Shown piece by piece: positions 62,885-64,000 of a stretch of 64,000 nucleotides of DNA. The notes under the pieces are model-generated. The model was given only the letters and a program-made list of their open reading frames with translations. It had not been told where the DNA came from and did not search any database. The stretch comes from Balanoglossus misakiensis (lineage: Eukaryota > Hemichordata): the NCBI GenBank assembly GCA_040954595.2, contig CM082583.2, forward strand, positions 1,116,001-1,180,000. Direction: 5' to 3'. A program made the position numbers and the translations under genes. Position 1 is the first letter of the stretch, and each line of letters begins with the position of its first letter.

Positions 62885-63171
62885 ATTTGACCTCTCGGCC
62901 GGAACGACTAGCGGAGTGCGTCGAGCTTTTGTTGAGAACACTGCAAAATATTGATGTTTCAATCGTTGAACGGTTGGAAGCTTTAAATACTGGGGGAGTG
63001 AAAGACGGGTTCCTCCAAAACATCGACATATCAAATTCTCCCTGTCTTCTAAAGCACCTTTGCCGCTTCACAATAAGACAATCCATAGGTCTGAACGACA
63101 GGTTACCTCACGGGATCGGTCAACTACCGTTACCGCTAACTCTAAAACGGTATTTGGCGTTAGATATGTGA
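62885..63171 (+). pseudogene. ANKRD9-like gene, 3' part with SOCS box
   Basis: Continues the ankyrin frame directly after the transposon: Leu codon at 62887, 94 more residues, TGA at 63169-63171. Together with the 5' part this gives about 298 residues, close to human ANKRD9 (about 317). It contains a textbook SOCS box. The BC box is LLKHLCRFTI (63049-63075, L-xxx-C-xxx-I spacing for Elongin C), and the Cul5 box is LPLPLTLKRYL (63124-63156, matching the hydrophobic-P-hydrophobic-P-xx-hydrophobic-xx-Y-L pattern). These would recruit Elongin B/C and Cullin-5. The preceding helix-rich stretch (ECVELLLRTLQ) matches the ANKRD9 C-terminal region in character. Without the 5' part it has no in-frame ATG near the start. 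Splicing at the CAG|GAC at 62878-62881 would keep the frame, but the upstream tract is poor in pyrimidines. Confidence 0.82.
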
Positions 63172-63474
63172 ATTTGAATCTGTTTTCAAACTGCTCCATG
63201 CAGTACCTTTGCCAATGTTCATGTTGTACATTATTCAATGTTCAAGTTTGACCAAAGTTATCTGTTTTATAATCTTGTGAATTGTGATATGTTTGTTTTT
63301 TTTTTTTTTTTTTTTTTTAGAAAATAAAACCAACTGTTCATGGTTGTTTTTTTTTTAATGGAAACTGATCTGGCGTTTTGCTTGTATGTGTGTGAGTGAA
63401 TGCATAAGAGTCATGTCATTTAGCGACGAATCAAGTTAAATTTATAGATTTATTGGTTAAACACTAGAATTTGG
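63172..63474 (+). other. Presumed 3' UTR and flank of the ANKRD9-like gene
   Basis: No gene seen. A 23-bp T run occupies 63296-63318 and another T run lies near 63346-63356. The region otherwise is AT-rich single-copy sequence. Confidence 0.5.
63323..63328 (+). terminator. AATAAA polyadenylation signal candidate
   Basis: AATAAA lies 152 bp after the TGA of the SOCS-box part and is followed by T/GT-rich sequence (TGTTCATGGTTGTTTTT), the usual arrangement for an animal 3' end. Confidence 0.5.
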
Positions 63475-63586
63475 TGGATCTGGTGGGGAAAACGCCGCTG
63501 GAATACTGTCTGTTTCAAACGGGGCCGCCGTCGTCCGATTTGACCTCTCGGCCGAAAATGACTAGCGGAGTGCGTCGAGCTTTTGT
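63475..63586 (+). pseudogene. 112-bp ANKRD9-like fragment without the transposon
   Basis: Matches 61324-61389 joined directly to 62888-62934: TGGATCTGGTGGGG through GTCGTCCGATT, then TGACCTCTCGGCCG through GTCGAGCTTTTGT. Differences are one substitution in the Pro/Ser codons and a small change with a net 1-bp gain after CGGCCG, which shifts the frame. Homology stops sharply on both sides. It is a partial duplicate made before the element inserted, or copied from an allele lacking it. Confidence 0.85.
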
Positions 63587-63859
63587 GTTATGTTATAATT
63601 TATCATTTTAATTATTATTATGATATTGTATGTGATTTCTGAGTAGTTTTGATAAATATATCCAAGTAAATGGAGAGTACTATAGTGTTACTAATCTTAC
63701 TCAGTTCGTGGGGTACAATAATGGAAATGTGTTAAAGAGAGAGGGTTCCTTACCTAAGGGGGTGATACACCTACTACATCCTGAAATGCGCCCTCTACCG
63801 ACCGAAGTAGCGTTTCATTCGTCCACAACGTACAATCCATACCGTCTGCGTTCGGAACT
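63587..63859 (+). other. AT-rich intergenic stretch and candidate 5' region of the next gene
   Basis: 63587-63700 is AT-rich with ATTATTATTATGATATTG. GC rises after 63740. GCGCCCTCTAC at 63788-63798 resembles the reverse complement of a CTCF-type core. I see no TATA box close to the following exon. Confidence 0.4.
63742..63772 (-). repeat. 31-bp inverted repeat, right copy
   Basis: AGGGTTCCTTACC through GGGGGTGATACACCT, the reverse complement of 60556-60586 with one mismatch. No neighbouring GGAGGC repeats accompany it here. Confidence 0.85.
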
Positions 63860-63943
63860 ATGGACTTTTCCGCGAGTGAGCAGTGGGAAACAATAATTAA
63901 TTTAGAACGACAACATGGAAGACAAGACCAAGAAGATAACCAG
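63860..63943 (+). CDS. Candidate first coding exon of an unidentified gene
   Basis: ATG at 63860 has A at -3 and G at +4 (strong Kozak) and opens 28 codons ending exactly at CAG|GTAAGT, a perfect consensus 5' splice site at 63944. The peptide begins MDFSASEQWETIINLERQ and is polar and rich in Gln, Glu and Asp. I do not recognise it. The rest of the gene lies outside the window. A chance ATG plus donor is the alternative; the phase-0 fit and strong contexts favour a real exon. Confidence 0.5.
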
Positions 63944-64000
63944 GTAAGTAACACATTGTAAATTATTTAGATCAATGCCCAGTAATTTTTAATGACACAT

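Overview
The window looks like a piece of an animal nuclear genome, probably an aquatic invertebrate (a lophotrochozoan such as a mollusc is my guess; the sequence does not settle it). The reasons are a very long tandem satellite, 5'-truncated non-LTR retrotransposon tails ending in (TAA)n rather than poly(A), a metazoan ankyrin/SOCS-box gene related to ANKRD9, a TATA-box promoter, AATAAA signals and a consensus GTAAGT splice donor. I see no prokaryotic operons, rRNA genes, CRISPR arrays or viral genes.

Bases 1-60025 are one tandem array of 29 copies of a roughly 2.05-kb satellite unit, all in the same orientation. Each unit is itself nested. An AT-rich half holds about 2.7 diverged copies of a 330-340 bp module. 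A poly-C tract and a hinge of about 160 bp follow. A GC-richer half then holds eleven 81-bp modules (one is 85 bp) that alternate between two types, giving a 162-bp dimer. Unit lengths vary in whole dimers: four units have each lost 162 bp, and one has gained four modules. Neighbouring units share private variants, and one 3.94-kb two-unit block is tandemly duplicated with almost no change. Three consecutive units (25-27) carry the same 0.67-kb LINE fragment at the same position; unit 29 is the matching empty site. Unit 27 also carries a second, independent LINE tail flanked by a 6-bp target duplication. The array stops abruptly inside a module at 60025.

Bases 60026-64000 are a mosaic. A 292-bp GGA/GAG purine tract is followed by a GGAGGC-rich minisatellite, a TATA box and an intronless-looking gene for an ANKRD9-like ankyrin-repeat protein. 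The gene is split by a 1,495-bp element with terminal inverted repeats of about 350 bp and a 3-bp (ATT) target duplication. The element makes a TAG stop exactly at its left edge. The ankyrin part lies on the left, and the C-terminal SOCS box (BC box plus an LPLP Cul5 box) lies on the right. About 300 bp past the gene end, a 112-bp fragment of the same gene survives without the element, so it acts as a natural empty-site control.

The window ends with a putative first exon of another gene (63860-63943, strong Kozak context, CAG|GTAAGT donor), whose product I do not recognise. A 31-bp inverted repeat at 60556 and 63742 brackets the ANKRD9-like locus. The short recurrent ORFs inside the satellite are by-products of repetition, not genes.
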